A program made the translations under genes and the position numbers. From Pollutimonas harenae (lineage in GTDB: Bacteria; Pseudomonadota; Gammaproteobacteria; Burkholderiales; Burkholderiaceae_B), in NCBI RefSeq assembly GCF_004153685.1, contig NZ_SDQD01000002.1, positions 1-64,000 on the forward strand: 64,000 bases of DNA, written 5' to 3'. The notes under the pieces are model-generated. The model was not told the origin of the DNA. It ran no database searches and was given only the letters and a program-made list of their open reading frames with translations. Positions 1 to 10,255 of the stretch are shown here, piece by piece (positions within the stretch are counted from its first letter, which is position 1; each line of letters starts with the position of its first letter).

Positions 1-1559
1 CCCGTACGCTGGGCGAGATCATCGAGGATGCCGATGTGTTCCTGGGGCTGTCGGCCGGCGGGGTGCTCAAGCCCGAGATGGTGGCCCGGATGGCGGCTCG
101 GCCCTTGATTCTGGCGCTGGCCAATCCGAATCCTGAAATTCTTCCGGAAGATGCGCATGCGGTGCGCGATGACATTGTCATGGCCACGGGACGCTCTGAT
201 TACCCGAATCAGGTGAACAACGTGCTGTGCTTTCCTTATATTTTCCGGGGTGCGCTCGATGTGGGGGCCACCACCATCACGCGCGAGATGGAAAAGGCGG
301 CGGTCATGGCCATATGCAAGCTGGCCCGCGAAGAGCAGAACGATGTGGTGGCGGCGGCCTACGGTACCTACGGCGTCGCCTTTGGGCCTGAATACTTTAT
401 TCCCAAACCTTTTGACCCACGCCTGATCGTACGGATTGGCGTGGCGGTTGCCAAAGCTGCCATGGAAGACGGTGTGGCAACCCGGCCACTGGCCGACATG
501 GAAAGCTATGCCGAACAGCTGCAACAGTTCGTGTACCGCTCGGGTTCTTTCATGAAGCCCTTGTTTTCTGCTGCCAAGCAATTGGTGCGCGAGGGCGGCA
601 AGGCACGCATCGTCTTTACCGAAGGCGAAGAAGAGCGTGTGCTGCGCGCTGTGCAGATTGTTGTAGATGAAAAGCTCGCCAGGCCCATCTTGGTGGGGCG
701 GCCAGCAGTGCTGGCCGATCGCATCCGGAAGTTCGGTTTGCGTTTAACGCTGGGCCAGGATGTCGAGGTGACCAATCCTGATTATGACGAGCGCTTTCAT
801 CGCTACTGGACCACTTATTGGGAACTTATGTGCCGCCAGGGTATCAGTAAAGAAATGGCCCGTGTTGAAATGCGCCGCCGCCTGACCCTGATCGGCGCCA
901 TGATGGTACACCTGGGTGATGCCGATGGTATGGTTTGCGGTACGGTGGGATCTTATGCCAATCATCTGCAGTTTATAGACCAGGTATTGGGCAAGGCTCC
1001 GGGTGCGAAAACCTACGCAGCCATGAATATTCTGTTGCTGGCCGAACGCGTTATTGCCTTGGCCGATACACATGTCAACGATAACCCCGATGCTGAGCAG
1101 ATCGCCGATATCACGCTTGCCGCCGCTGGCGAAATGCGACGCCTGAACATGGAGCCCAAGGTGGCCTTGCTGTCACGTTCCAATTTTGGTTCAGGCAGTT
1201 CCTTGTCGGGTGCCAAAATGCAGCAGGCGCTGGCTTTGATCCGCGAGCGTGAACCTGGGCTGGAAATCGATGGTGAAATGCATGGCGACTGTGCGCTCGA
1301 TGAATCACTGCGTCAACGCATACTGCCTTCGACCACCCTACAAGGAGAAGCCAATTTGCTGATCTGTCCCAATGTAGATGCCGGGAACATCGCTTATAAC
1401 TTGCTTAAGACAGCGGCAGGCGGAAATGTGGCTGTAGGCCCCTTTTTGCTAGGAGCAAATGCGCCCGTTCATATCCTGACATCCAGTTCCACCGTGCGTC
1501 GTATAGTGAATATGGCAGCGTTAACGGTGCTTGATGCAAATATGCCGCGCCATGCCTGA
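1..1559 (+). CDS. maeB: NADP-dependent malic enzyme with phosphotransacetylase-like C-terminal domain (5' end cut by window)
   Basis: The reading frame is open from base 3, so the start lies outside the window. The first part (Gly-Leu-Ser-Ala-Gly-Gly, then a Ala-Asn-Pro-Asn-Pro-Glu stretch) is the end of the NAD(P)-binding domain of a malic enzyme, which decarboxylates malate oxidatively to pyruvate and makes NADPH. From about base 590 to the end the protein reads like a phosphotransacetylase (Gly-Lys-Ala-Arg-Ile-Val-Phe-Thr-Glu-Gly-Glu). This fusion is the standard large MaeB layout; in that family the second domain is regulatory, binding acetyl-CoA-type effectors, rather than catalytic. The stop overlaps the start of the patatin gene, so the two are probably co-transcribed. 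Confidence 0.93.
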   Translation, partial: RTLGEIIEDADVFLGLSAGGVLKPEMVARMAARPLILALANPNPEILPEDAHAVRDDIVMATGRSDYPNQVNNVLCFPYIFRGALDVGATTITREMEKAAVMAICKLAREEQNDVVAAAYGTYGVAFGPEYFIPKPFDPRLIVRIGVAVAKAAMEDGVATRPLADMESYAEQLQQFVYRSGSFMKPLFSAAKQLVREGGKARIVFTEGEEERVLRAVQIVVDEKLARPILVGRPAVLADRIRKFGLRLTLGQDVEVTNPDYDERFHRYWTTYWELMCRQGISKEMARVEMRRRLTLIGAMMVHLGDADGMVCGTVGSYANHLQFIDQVLGKAPGAKTYAAMNILLLAERVIALADTHVNDNPDAEQIADITLAAAGEMRRLNMEPKVALLSRSNFGSGSSLSGAKMQQALALIREREPGLEIDGEMHGDCALDESLRQRILPSTTLQGEANLLICPNVDAGNIAYNLLKTAAGGNVAVGPFLLGANAPVHILTSSSTVRRIVNMAALTVLDANMPRHA

Positions 1560-2754
1560 AGCCGCAAAGCGTGAGCCGGTAGGACTGGTACTGACCGGAG
1601 GCGGGGCCCGTGCTGCCTATCAAGTGGGCGTTTTGGCGGGCATACTTGAAATACTGGATCCCGACCGGTCTCCTGGTTTCGTCAATCCTTTCGATATCAT
1701 CTGCGGCTCATCGGCGGGTGCCATCAATGCGGCGGCCATGGCATGCCGTGCCAATGACCCCCATCTTGCCGCAGATAGATTGCAAAAGCTATGGAGTAAT
1801 CTGCATACGGGCGATGTCTATCATGCCGATGCGGCTGGCTTGCTGCGCACGGGTTTGCGCTGGTTTGCCATGCTGGGATTGGGCTGGCTATTGCCCCACC
1901 TGCGCGACCGGCAGCCTCGTTCGTTGCTCGACAATACGCCTCTGGGCAAGCTGCTGTCGAACACTCTGGACTTTGATCACCTCCAGGCCAATCTGGGTAG
2001 TGGCGTCTTGAGCGCTCTGGCTATCACGGCTACCGCCTATACCACTGGCGAGCACCTGACCTTCTATCAGTCGCACGGCGTCATCAAGCCCTGGCAGCGC
2101 TCATTGCGGCAGGCTGTGCCCTGCAAAATCGGCATCGATCATTTGCTTGCGTCCAGTGCCATACCCTTTATCTTTCCTGCTCAGGCCATGCTGATACGTG
2201 GCCAGACGCAGTGGTGTGGCGACGGCTCCATGCGGCAATTGGCCCCCATGAGCCCGGCAATTCATCTTGGTGCCGAAAAAATCGTGGTGATCGGTACGGG
2301 CTACAAGGATGATACACACCCAGAAGAGAGAGATCTCAAGCCCAAATATCCCACTCTGGCCCAGATTGGCGGCCATGCGCTATCCAATATTTTCCTGGAT
2401 AGTCTGTCCATGGATGTGGAAAGGACGCAACGTCTCAACGAATTATTGGCCCTGGTGCCCGAAGAAGCGGCCAACAGCCTGGCTTTACGGCCTATTCGCA
2501 CCTTTGTCGTGACACCCAGCAGCTCTCTCGATGATCTGGCTATGGCGCATCTGGAACAACTTCCTCGCGCTGCACGTACCCTTTTTCGCGTCCTTGGTGT
2601 ATCGTCGGCTTCCAGAGCCCGGACAGGCGGCGCGCTGATCTCGTATTTGTTGTTCGAGGCCAGCTATACGCAGGAGCTCATCCGTCTTGGACGAGCCGAT
2701 AGTCTGAGCCGTGTTGACGAAGTGAAAGCGTTTTTCAAGGAGACGCCAGTATGA
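1552..2754 (+). CDS. patatin-like phospholipase
   Basis: A 400-residue protein of the patatin family, which are serine lipid acyl hydrolases using a Ser-Asp dyad. Visible features are the glycine-rich oxyanion loop Gly-Gly-Gly-Ala-Arg at residues 16-20, the nucleophile elbow Gly-Ser-Ser-Ala-Gly at 52-56 with Ser54 as nucleophile, and Asp224 in an Asp-Gly-Ser motif. No signal peptide is seen, so it is probably cytoplasmic or peripheral to the inner membrane. I chose the ATG at 1552, which overlaps the malic enzyme stop; a TTG 21 bases earlier is possible. Its stop overlaps the start of the barstar-like gene. The substrate cannot be told from sequence. Confidence 0.88.
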   Translation: MPEAAKREPVGLVLTGGGARAAYQVGVLAGILEILDPDRSPGFVNPFDIICGSSAGAINAAAMACRANDPHLAADRLQKLWSNLHTGDVYHADAAGLLRTGLRWFAMLGLGWLLPHLRDRQPRSLLDNTPLGKLLSNTLDFDHLQANLGSGVLSALAITATAYTTGEHLTFYQSHGVIKPWQRSLRQAVPCKIGIDHLLASSAIPFIFPAQAMLIRGQTQWCGDGSMRQLAPMSPAIHLGAEKIVVIGTGYKDDTHPEERDLKPKYPTLAQIGGHALSNIFLDSLSMDVERTQRLNELLALVPEEAANSLALRPIRTFVVTPSSSLDDLAMAHLEQLPRAARTLFRVLGVSSASRARTGGALISYLLFEASYTQELIRLGRADSLSRVDEVKAFFKETPV

Positions 2755-3218
2755 GCCAAGCGCAGTCATTGCAAAAAAAGTTGCAAAAAGGCGGTTTGAT
2801 TGATTTGCCTGCTGCCTCTCGTGAAGAAGCTGTAAATACTGCGCGTCAGGCCGGTATGACTGCTTTTGTGGTCGACTGCGACCGCGCCAGAAGTCGGTCT
2901 GCGGTGTTGCGTGCTGTGGTCAAGGCCGTTGATTTTCCCGAATACTTCGGAGGCAATCTGGACGCCTTGTACGATTGCTTGTGTGATACGGTTCTGGATC
3001 ACAAGCAGGGGCTGTTTTTGTGGTTTCACAATTTGCACTCGGGCGACCCGGCTTTGGCCGAAGACTCGCAGGCCATCCTCCAGGTATGTGGCGATGCCGC
3101 GGAGTTCGCCGCCAACAACGAGCGTTGTTTTGCCTATGCGGTGGTGCATGCTGGCAAGCATCCAGACCCCGAGCCCGGGGTAGATCCTACGCCTTATTCT
3201 GGCGGCGCCGAGGCCTGA
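2751..3218 (+). CDS. barstar-family (RNase inhibitor-like) protein
   Basis: A 155-residue protein with the barstar core: a Asp-Phe-Pro-Glu-Tyr-Phe-Gly-Gly-Asn-Leu-Asp-Ala-Leu segment in the middle, matching the helix with which barstar blocks barnase-type ribonucleases, flanked by the usual beta strands. The ATG overlaps the patatin stop (ATGA), implying translational coupling. No barnase-like RNase is next to it in the window, so its partner is unknown. Such solitary barstar-like proteins are common in proteobacteria and need not be part of a toxin system. Confidence 0.8.
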   Translation: MSQAQSLQKKLQKGGLIDLPAASREEAVNTARQAGMTAFVVDCDRARSRSAVLRAVVKAVDFPEYFGGNLDALYDCLCDTVLDHKQGLFLWFHNLHSGDPALAEDSQAILQVCGDAAEFAANNERCFAYAVVHAGKHPDPEPGVDPTPYSGGAEA

Positions 3219-3238
3219 TACGGCTGCCTGGTAAAAGT

Positions 3239-3973
3239 TCAGTTCCAGCCGCGCAGGGCGCTGACCGCGGCGATCAACGCCAGGCCGGCAGTTTCGGTGC
3301 GCAATACGCGTGCACCGAATCCCACGGGTGTCATATGGTGTTTTTCTATTAGCGCCAACTCTTCATCCGACCACCCCCCTTCGGGGCCGACCACCAGTGT
3401 CAGTGCTGTGCCGGCGTCCTGGGCTGCCTGTGCCAGCGTACGGGCACTGCCTGGATGGCAAAACAGAATTGAACTGGGCTCGGCCTCTGACGAGACAACA
3501 AATTGCTGCAGCGACAAGGGCGACGCCACTTCCATGATGCGGTTGCGTCCACATTGTTCGCTGGCGGCCTGGGAAATTCGGCGCCAGTGCTCCAGGCGCT
3601 TGCGCAGCCGTTCGCCGGACAATTGCAGTACGCTGCGCTGTGCCGCCAGGGGTACGACGCGGGATGCGCCCAGTTCGACGGCTTTTTCAATCACCCAGTC
3701 CATCTTGTCGCCCGAGGGGATGCCCTGGACCAGGGTGATGCGACCGGCCAATTCCGCCTCGATGGGCTCATGGTCGCCCAACTGGGCATGGGCCTGCTTT
3801 CCATTTATCTCGAGGTTTGCGGTGTACTGGCCGCCCTGACCATCAAAAAGAACGATGTCGGAGCCGGCTTTCAGGCGCAAGACCCGTACTGCATGATGGG
3901 CTAGTGCGGCCGGCAGTTCGATGCGGGTATTGGGTGATAGCGGCGTAGCGCAGTAAAAACGTGAAATGGCCAT
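3239..3973 (-). CDS. rsmE: 16S rRNA (uracil-1498-N3)-methyltransferase
   Basis: RsmE methylates N3 of U1498 in 16S rRNA on the assembled 30S subunit. The protein has the SPOUT/trefoil-knot signature near its C-terminus: a Val-Gly-Pro-Glu-Gly-Gly-Trp segment, then Leu-Arg-Thr-Glu-Thr-Ala-Gly, which binds S-adenosylmethionine. The chosen start gives 244 residues, the usual size; a Met three codons upstream (3982) is equally possible, while the open frame running back to 4024 reads as non-coding. It ends convergently just after the barstar gene and is divergent from tkt. Confidence 0.93.
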   Translation of the reverse strand: MAISRFYCATPLSPNTRIELPAALAHHAVRVLRLKAGSDIVLFDGQGGQYTANLEINGKQAHAQLGDHEPIEAELAGRITLVQGIPSGDKMDWVIEKAVELGASRVVPLAAQRSVLQLSGERLRKRLEHWRRISQAASEQCGRNRIMEVASPLSLQQFVVSSEAEPSSILFCHPGSARTLAQAAQDAGTALTLVVGPEGGWSDEELALIEKHHMTPVGFGARVLRTETAGLALIAAVSALRGWN

Positions 3974-4093
3974 GATAGGCATACAAATTGCAAGTGACGA
4001 CCCCCAGATCATAACCCCGTCCACAATGGTAAAATCGGAGGCTTTGTAAACTAAAGCGGCCTATTTTCGGCTGATGCTTCCTGCGAGTTTTAA

Positions 4094-6139
4094 ATGAGCC
4101 TTACGCTTGCCCAAGATACTTCCATGGCCAATGCCATTCGCGTGCTTGCCATGGACGCGGTTCAACAAGCCAATTCAGGCCATCCTGGTGCCCCGATGGG
4201 TATGGCTGATATCGCTCAGGCGCTCTGGACGCGCCATCTGCGCCATAATCCGACCGACCCGGCCTGGGCAGACCGCGACCGCTTCGTGCTCTCGAACGGC
4301 CATGGTTCTATGCTCATTTATGCACTGTTGCATCTGACCGGTTATGACCTTCCTATAGAAGAGCTCAAGAATTTCCGCCAGCTGCATTCACGCACACCCG
4401 GCCACCCCGAGGTCGGCATTACGGCTGGTGTCGAAACTACCACAGGGCCATTGGGCCAGGGTCTGGCCAATGCCGTAGGCATGGCGCTGGCTGAAGCCTT
4501 GCTGGCGCAAGAGTTCAACCGCGAGGGCCACGAAGTCGTCGATCACTACACCTATGCTTTCGTGGGCGATGGCTGCCTGATGGAAGGTATTTCGCACGAA
4601 GCCTGCTCATTGGCCGGTACGCTCAAGCTATCCAAGCTGATCGTTTTTTACGATGACAACGGTATTTCCATCGACGGGCGGGTCGAGAATTGGTTTGGCG
4701 ACAATACCCCCCAGCGCTTCGAGAGCTACGGCTGGAACGTGCTGGCCGATGTCGATGGTCACGATGTGGCCGCTGTTGATGCCGCCATCGTCAAGGCCAA
4801 GGCTTTGGCCGAGCAAGGTAATGGCCCCACATTGATTTGCTGCCGGACCATCATAGGCAAGGGTGCGCCCACTGCGGCAGGAACCGAAAAAGTGCATGGT
4901 GCCCCACTGGGTGCTGCTGAAATCCAGGCATGCCGCGAGTCACTGAGCTGGCCGCACGAACCCTTTGCGGTGCCCGCCGAGGTTTACGATTACTGGGATT
5001 GCAAGGAAAAAGGCCAGCAACAGCAGGCCGAGTGGCAGACCCGCTTTGATGCCTATGCCCAGGCTTTCCCCGCTGAAGCGGCTGAGCTTCAGCGTCGCCT
5101 GACGGGCGATCTGCCGGCTGATTTTTCCGAGCAGGCACGCCTGTTTGTCGAGGCTACCAACCAGAAGGCCGAAACCGTTGCCACGCGCAAGGCTTCGCAA
5201 CTGGCTATCGCCGCGTTTGTCGAGCTGTTGCCCGAAATGCTGGGCGGCTCAGCCGACCTGACCGGCTCCAACCTGACCGACTGGAAGGGTGTGCAGCCCG
5301 TGCGTGCTGGACAGGAACATCTTCAGTTTGGCCGTCATATCAACTACGGTGTACGCGAGTTCGGCATGGCGGCTGTCATGAATGGTATTGCCTTGCATGG
5401 TGGTTATCTGCCTTTCGGCGGTACGTTCCTGACTTTTTCCGATTACTCGCGCAATGCCTTGCGCATGGCTGCACTGATGAAGCAGCGCGTAGTGCATGTG
5501 TTCACACACGACTCCATCGGTCTGGGCGAAGACGGCCCCACGCACCAGTCCATCGAGCATGCGGCCAGCTTGCGGCTTATTCCCAATCTTCATGTATGGC
5601 GTCCTTGCGACACCACCGAAGCTGCCGTTGCCTGGTCCTGCTCCATCCAGCGGCCAGTCAGTGTGGGCATGACTGTACGCGATGGCGGTCCCAGCGCCTT
5701 GTTGTTGTCGCGTCAGAACCTGCCGTTCGTGGAACGCAATGAACAGGCTTTGGCGGGTATTGCGCGTGGCGGCTATGTGCTGCGTGATGCGCAAGACGCA
5801 AAAGCCATCATTATTGCCACTGGTTCTGAAGTTGCCCTGGCGCTTGCTGCGCAAGAGCAGCTGGCTGTCAAGGGCATAGCCGTGCGAGTTGTCTCCATGC
5901 CGTGTACCAATGTATTCGATGCGCAAGACCAGCAATGGCGTGATACTGTTTTGCCCAAAGGTTTACCACGTGTTGCTATTGAGGCGGGCGCGACCGGAGG
6001 CTGGTATAAATATGTGGGTCTGGATGGCGCCGTATTGGGCCTCGATACCTACGGCGAGTCGGCTCCGGCCGGCGTGTTGTTCAAGCATTTTGGCCTGACC
6101 GCCGAGCACTTGGCTGCGGCAGTTGAACGAGTTTTGTAA
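4094..6139 (+). CDS. tkt: transketolase
   Basis: A 681-residue, full-length transketolase, which moves two-carbon ketol units between sugar phosphates in the pentose phosphate pathway using thiamine diphosphate. Seen in the sequence are the N-terminal Ser-Gly-His-Pro-Gly (His30), the cofactor-binding Gly-Asp-Gly at 158-160, and the C-terminal half with the [14 protein letters not shown] motif characteristic of transketolases. It is the first gene of a run with gap (15 bases downstream) and pgk, so the three are likely one operon. The start ATG has only a weak ribosome-binding site. Confidence 0.97.
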   Translation: MSLTLAQDTSMANAIRVLAMDAVQQANSGHPGAPMGMADIAQALWTRHLRHNPTDPAWADRDRFVLSNGHGSMLIYALLHLTGYDLPIEELKNFRQLHSRTPGHPEVGITAGVETTTGPLGQGLANAVGMALAEALLAQEFNREGHEVVDHYTYAFVGDGCLMEGISHEACSLAGTLKLSKLIVFYDDNGISIDGRVENWFGDNTPQRFESYGWNVLADVDGHDVAAVDAAIVKAKALAEQGNGPTLICCRTIIGKGAPTAAGTEKVHGAPLGAAEIQACRESLSWPHEPFAVPAEVYDYWDCKEKGQQQQAEWQTRFDAYAQAFPAEAAELQRRLTGDLPADFSEQARLFVEATNQKAETVATRKASQLAIAAFVELLPEMLGGSADLTGSNLTDWKGVQPVRAGQEHLQFGRHINYGVREFGMAAVMNGIALHGGYLPFGGTFLTFSDYSRNALRMAALMKQRVVHVFTHDSIGLGEDGPTHQSIEHAASLRLIPNLHVWRPCDTTEAAVAWSCSIQRPVSVGMTVRDGGPSALLLSRQNLPFVERNEQALAGIARGGYVLRDAQDAKAIIIATGSEVALALAAQEQLAVKGIAVRVVSMPCTNVFDAQDQQWRDTVLPKGLPRVAIEAGATGGWYKYVGLDGAVLGLDTYGESAPAGVLFKHFGLTAEHLAAAVERVL

Positions 6140-6154
6140 AACAGGAGAGTAGCA

Positions 6155-7168
6155 ATGACGATTCGCGTGGCGATCAACGGTTATGGCCGCATAGGCCGCA
6201 ATATTTTGCGGGCCCACTACGAAAGTGACAAATCGCACGATATTCAAATCGTGGCGATCAATGATCTGGGCAACCCTAACACTAACGCTCACTTGACCCG
6301 TTTCGATACTGCGCACGGCAAGTTTCCCGGCACGGTAACGGTCGATGGCGATTACATGGTCGTCAATGGCGACAAGATCCGCGTGCTGGCCAATCGCGAT
6401 CCTTCGGCCCTGCCATGGGGCGAGCTGGGCGTAGACGTTGTGCTGGAGTGTACCGGCTTCTTTACCAGCAAGGAAAAAGCCAGTGCCCACCTCAAGGGCG
6501 GCGCCAAGAAAGTCATTATCTCGGCTCCGGGCGGCAAAGACGTCGACGCGACCATTGTGTACGGCGTCAACCACGAAGTACTCAAGGCCAGCGACACCGT
6601 CATTTCGAACGCGTCGTGCACCACCAACTGCCTGGCACCACTGGTTCAGCCGTTGCACCAAAAGCTGGGTATTGTCAGTGGCTTGATGACCACGATTCAT
6701 GCCTATACCAACGACCAGGTGCTTACCGACGTCTACCACGAAGACTTGCGCCGCGCTCGCTCTGCCACACACAGCATGATCCCCACCAAAACCGGTGCGG
6801 CATCTGCGGTTGGTCTGGTATTGCCTGAACTGAATGGCAAGCTCGATGGCTACGCTATCCGTGTCCCCACCATCAATGTGTCCATCGTCGATCTGTCTTT
6901 TGTCGCTGCGCGCGATACCACGGTCGATGAAGTCAATGGCATCCTGAAGGCCGCCGCCGAGTCCGGTCCCCTCAAAGGCATCTTGCAGTACAACGAAGAA
7001 CCTTTGGTCTCGGTCGACTACAACCACGATCCCGCCTCCAGCACGGTCGATGCTGGCCTGACCAAAGTCTCCGGCTCGTTGGTCAAGGTTTCGTCCTGGT
7101 ACGACAACGAGTGGGGGTTCTCGAACCGCATGCTCGATACCACCGTGGCCCTGATGTCAGCAAAATAA
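6155..7168 (+). CDS. gap: glyceraldehyde-3-phosphate dehydrogenase, type I
   Basis: A 337-residue GAPDH that oxidises glyceraldehyde 3-phosphate to 1,3-bisphosphoglycerate. The N-terminal Rossmann motif Asn-Gly-Tyr-Gly-Arg-Ile-Gly-Arg is followed by Asp37 in Asn-Asp-Leu, an acidic residue that favours NAD over NADP. The active site Ser-Asn-Ala-Ser-Cys-Thr-Thr-Asn-Cys carries the catalytic Cys155. A GGAG ribosome-binding site precedes the ATG. The gene sits between tkt and pgk with very short gaps, and its product feeds the product of the next gene. Confidence 0.97.
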   Translation: MTIRVAINGYGRIGRNILRAHYESDKSHDIQIVAINDLGNPNTNAHLTRFDTAHGKFPGTVTVDGDYMVVNGDKIRVLANRDPSALPWGELGVDVVLECTGFFTSKEKASAHLKGGAKKVIISAPGGKDVDATIVYGVNHEVLKASDTVISNASCTTNCLAPLVQPLHQKLGIVSGLMTTIHAYTNDQVLTDVYHEDLRRARSATHSMIPTKTGAASAVGLVLPELNGKLDGYAIRVPTINVSIVDLSFVAARDTTVDEVNGILKAAAESGPLKGILQYNEEPLVSVDYNHDPASSTVDAGLTKVSGSLVKVSSWYDNEWGFSNRMLDTTVALMSAK

Positions 7169-7174
7169 AATAGT

Positions 7175-8368
7175 ATGACTACTGTCAAAACCTTGTCCGA
7201 ACTGGCCAAGACTGATGCCTTGGCCGGCAAACGTGTCTTTATTCGGTCCGATCTGAACGTGCCGCTTAAAGACGGTCAAATCACCGAAGACACGCGCATA
7301 CGTGCCTCGGTGCCTGCCATACGTATGGCCCTCGACGGTGGAGCCGCCGTCATGGTGACGTCGCATCTGGGGCGTCCCTCCGAGGGAACGGTAGGCCCTG
7401 ACGATACTTTGGCGCCTGTGGCTCGCCGTCTGTCCGAGCTGTTGGGACAGCCCGTCACCCTGGCTACCAATTGGGTCGATGGTGTCAAGCCCGAGGCCGG
7501 ACAAGTGCTGCTGCTTGAAAACTGCCGTTGCAACGTGGGCGAAAAGAAGAACGACGAGGCGCTGTCCCAAAAGATGGCTGCCTTGTGCGATGTGTATGTC
7601 AACGATGCATTTGGCACGGCGCATCGCGCAGAGGCCACAACGCACGGCATCGCACGGTTTGCCCCGGTTGCTTGCGCAGGTCCTTTGCTCGAGGCCGAGC
7701 TGAAGGCGTTGGGCCGTGCACTGGAAAATCCCAAACGCCCCCTGGTGGCGATTGTGGGTGGCTCCAAGGTGTCGACCAAGCTGTCCATATTGCAGGCGCT
7801 TGCAGGCAAGGTTGATCAGTTGGTGGTGGGTGGCGGCATTGCCAATACCTTCATGCTGGCGGCGGGCCTGCCCATAGGCAAGTCTCTGGCCGAGCCCGAG
7901 CAGCTCGACCAGGCGCGTGCCGTCATCGATATGATGAAACAGCGTGGTGCGGCCGTGCCTATCCCCACTGATGTCGTCTGCGCCAAAGAGTTCAGCCCAA
8001 CAGCAACTGCTACCGTCAAGCCCGCCGATCAGGTGGCCGATGACGACCAGGTGCTCGATATCGGCCCTGAAACGGCGCAGCAGCTGGCAGGTATTCTGAA
8101 AAAAGCCGGCACGATCGTATGGAATGGCCCGGTAGGGGTGTTCGAATTCGACGCATTTGCCGATGGCACCAAGGTGGTATCGCAGGCAGTGGCCGAATCG
8201 GATGGTTTTTCCATTGCAGGGGGTGGCGATACCCTGGCCGCCATCGCCAAGTATCATATTGCCGACAAGGTCGGATATATTTCGACCGGAGGCGGGGCTT
8301 TCCTGGAGTTTCTCGAAGGTAAAACCCTGCCTGCCGTCGATATACTGCAGCAACGCGCTCAAGCCTAA
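7175..8368 (+). CDS. pgk: phosphoglycerate kinase
   Basis: A 397-residue monomeric kinase that transfers phosphate from 1,3-bisphosphoglycerate to ADP. The N-terminal Arg-Ser-Asp-Leu-Asn-Val-Pro-Leu substrate motif, the central Val-Gly-Gly-Ser-Lys-Val-Ser-Thr-Lys hinge segment and the C-terminal glycine-rich nucleotide loop (Gly-Gly-Gly-Asp-Thr) are all present. It begins 6 bases after the gap stop, which fits one transcript tkt-gap-pgk. Confidence 0.97.
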   Translation: MTTVKTLSELAKTDALAGKRVFIRSDLNVPLKDGQITEDTRIRASVPAIRMALDGGAAVMVTSHLGRPSEGTVGPDDTLAPVARRLSELLGQPVTLATNWVDGVKPEAGQVLLLENCRCNVGEKKNDEALSQKMAALCDVYVNDAFGTAHRAEATTHGIARFAPVACAGPLLEAELKALGRALENPKRPLVAIVGGSKVSTKLSILQALAGKVDQLVVGGGIANTFMLAAGLPIGKSLAEPEQLDQARAVIDMMKQRGAAVPIPTDVVCAKEFSPTATATVKPADQVADDDQVLDIGPETAQQLAGILKKAGTIVWNGPVGVFEFDAFADGTKVVSQAVAESDGFSIAGGGDTLAAIAKYHIADKVGYISTGGGAFLEFLEGKTLPAVDILQQRAQA

Positions 8369-8378
8369 AAAGCCGGCT

Positions 8379-9005
8379 ATGTCCAGTCAAACACGTCTAG
8401 TCCGCAGCCATCCCGACGAATTGCTCGTGGGCCTGGTGTCTGTGTCCGACCGCGCCACCAGTGGCGTCTACCAAGACGAAGGTCTGCCGGGTTTGCGGTC
8501 ATGGCTGGATACTGCTCTTACCCGTTCGGCCCAGTGCGCAATGCGTCTGGTGCCTGACGAGCCGCAGCAAATATCGGCTGCCTTGGTCGAGCTGGTGGAC
8601 GAGCTCGGTTGTGATCTGGTGCTGACCACTGGCGGTACAGGCCCGGCCCGTCGCGATGTAACACCCGAAGCCACGCTGGCGGTTGCCACCAAGGAGATGC
8701 CGGGTTTTGGTGAGCAGATGCGTCAAATCAGCCTGAAGTTCGTACCAACGGCAATTTTGTCGCGGCAAGTGGCTGTCATACGGGAAACGGCCGGCCACGC
8801 TGCCTTGATCATCAATCTGCCAGGTCAGCCCAAGGCGATCAGGGAAACCCTGGAGGGCTTGAAGGATGCCGACGGAAGGGTGCAGGTTCCGGGTATTTTT
8901 GCTGCGGTTCCCTATTGCATCGACCTGATTGGTGGGCCTTACATCGAAACTCACGAGTCGGTGATCAAGGCTTTTCGTCCCAAGTCGGCCATCCGATCCG
9001 CCTAG
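8379..9005 (+). CDS. mog: molybdopterin adenylyltransferase-like protein (MogA/MoaB family)
   Basis: A 208-residue protein whose N-terminal Val-Gly-Leu-Val-Ser-Val-Ser-Asp-Arg-Ala and central Thr-Thr-Gly-Gly-Thr-Gly-Pro-Ala-Arg-Arg-Asp-Val-Thr-Pro-Glu match MogA, which adenylylates molybdopterin before molybdenum insertion. The ATG at 8379 follows the pgk stop by 10 bases; an open frame continues further upstream but only as a shadow of pgk. No other molybdenum cofactor gene is nearby, so its place in a glycolytic run is contextually odd. MogA and MoaB cannot be separated firmly by eye. Confidence 0.87.
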   Translation: MSSQTRLVRSHPDELLVGLVSVSDRATSGVYQDEGLPGLRSWLDTALTRSAQCAMRLVPDEPQQISAALVELVDELGCDLVLTTGGTGPARRDVTPEATLAVATKEMPGFGEQMRQISLKFVPTAILSRQVAVIRETAGHAALIINLPGQPKAIRETLEGLKDADGRVQVPGIFAAVPYCIDLIGGPYIETHESVIKAFRPKSAIRSA

Positions 9006-9128
9006 GCCCGCTTGCAGGGCAACGGCCGTGAACAGCCTGTATCCTATGGATACTTGATAGCGCAAAGCCTTCCTGACATTCAGGTAAAATGTTTGTTATC
9101 CCTTTAAATTGATTTCAGGAGTCTATTC

Positions 9129-10193
9129 ATGGCCCTTGTTTCCATGCGCCAGCTGCTCGACCATGCAGCCGAGAACGGCTATGGCATCCCCGCGTTTAAC
9201 GTCAACAATCTGGAACAGGTTCAGGCCATTATGGAAGCCGCGGCCGAAACTGATAGCCCGGTCATCATGCAGGCGTCAGCCGGCGCCCGCAAGTATGCGG
9301 GCGAGGGTTTTCTGAAGTACCTCATTCAGGCTGCGGTTGAGTCTTATCCGCACATTCCAGTCGTGATGCACCAGGACCACGGCCAGTCGCCCGCCATCTG
9401 CAAGGGCGCCATCGACCTGGGTTTTTCCAGTGTCATGATGGACGGCTCGCTTAAAGAAGACGGCAAAACCATTGCCGAGTACGAATACAACCTCGACGTG
9501 ACCCGTCGCGTGGTCGAGATGGCGCACAAACTGGGTGTCACCGTTGAAGGTGAACTGGGTTGCTTGGGTTCGCTCGAAACCATGAAGGGCGACAAGGAAG
9601 ACGGCCACGGTGCAGAAGGCACCATGACCATAGAGCAACTGCTGACCGACCCTGAGCAGGCTGCTGATTTTGTGCGCCAGACCCAACTCGATGCGCTGGC
9701 TATCGCCATTGGTACCAGCCACGGTGCATACAAGTTCACTCGCAAGCCCACCGGCGACATTCTGTCCATTTCCCGCATCAAGGAAATCCACAAGCGTCTG
9801 CCCAATACTCACCTGGTCATGCATGGCAGCTCCAGCGTACCGCAAGATCTGCTGGCTGAAATCCGCGAGTTTGGCGGTGACATGAAAGAAACCTATGGCG
9901 TGCCTGTCGAAGAAATCCAGGAAGCCATCAAGTTCGGCGTGCGCAAGGTCAACATCGATACCGACATCCGCCTGGCCATGACAGGTGCGATTCGCCGCTA
10001 TATGGGCGAAAATCCATCCAAGTTCGACCCCCGCGAATACCTGAAGCCCGCTCGCGAAGCCGCCAAGCAAATCTGCAAGCAGCGTTACGAACAGTTTGGC
10101 ACAGCCGGCAATGCCAGCAAAATCAAGCCCGTAAGCTTGTCCGAAATGGCAAAACGCTATGCTGCGGGTGAGCTGGCCCAAGTCGTTCAATAA
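9129..10193 (+). CDS. fba: fructose-bisphosphate aldolase, class II
   Basis: A 354-residue class II (zinc) aldolase interconverting fructose 1,6-bisphosphate and triose phosphates. Seen are the His-Gln-Asp-His-Gly metal/substrate motif near residue 80, the Glu-Gly-Glu-Leu-Gly motif, and Met-His-Gly-Ser-Ser-Ser-Val with a zinc histidine. The length and the Lys-Glu-Thr-Tyr-Gly-Val-Pro insertion are typical of the CbbA/Calvin-cycle subtype used by betaproteobacteria. It has a good ribosome-binding site (AGGAG) and a 120-base upstream gap, and is followed by a strong terminator, so it may be expressed on its own. Confidence 0.96.
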   Translation: MALVSMRQLLDHAAENGYGIPAFNVNNLEQVQAIMEAAAETDSPVIMQASAGARKYAGEGFLKYLIQAAVESYPHIPVVMHQDHGQSPAICKGAIDLGFSSVMMDGSLKEDGKTIAEYEYNLDVTRRVVEMAHKLGVTVEGELGCLGSLETMKGDKEDGHGAEGTMTIEQLLTDPEQAADFVRQTQLDALAIAIGTSHGAYKFTRKPTGDILSISRIKEIHKRLPNTHLVMHGSSSVPQDLLAEIREFGGDMKETYGVPVEEIQEAIKFGVRKVNIDTDIRLAMTGAIRRYMGENPSKFDPREYLKPAREAAKQICKQRYEQFGTAGNASKIKPVSLSEMAKRYAAGELAQVVQ

Positions 10194-10213
10194 GCACGAC
10201 AAGCCGTTCTACC

Positions 10214-10245
10214 AGGGCCTGTCAGCAGGCCCTTGTTTCTTTTTT
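10214..10245 (+). terminator. rho-independent terminator after fba
   Basis: An 8-base-pair perfect stem (AGGGCCTG / CAGGCCCT) with a 4-base loop, followed by a T-rich tract. It lies 20 bases after the fba stop and just before the GTG start of purC, so it separates the glycolytic transcript from the purine genes. Confidence 0.9.
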
Positions 10246-10255
10246 AGGATAAATC

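Noticed and set aside
2751-3218. Toxin-antitoxin module made of the patatin and barstar genes
   Set aside because: Patatin phospholipase is not a known barstar partner and the genes are ordinary in composition; kept only as a low-interest finding.
5963-8362. Long antisense open frames (354 and 401 codons) across gap and pgk, and a similar one across fba (9276-10202)
   Set aside because: They mirror highly biased coding sequence; their translations are low-complexity His/Gln/Gly-rich and match no family, while the plus-strand genes are certain.
9039-9053. Short palindrome GTATCC-TAT-GGATAC downstream of the Mog gene
   Set aside because: Only 6 base pairs, 3-base loop, no T run; too weak to call a terminator.
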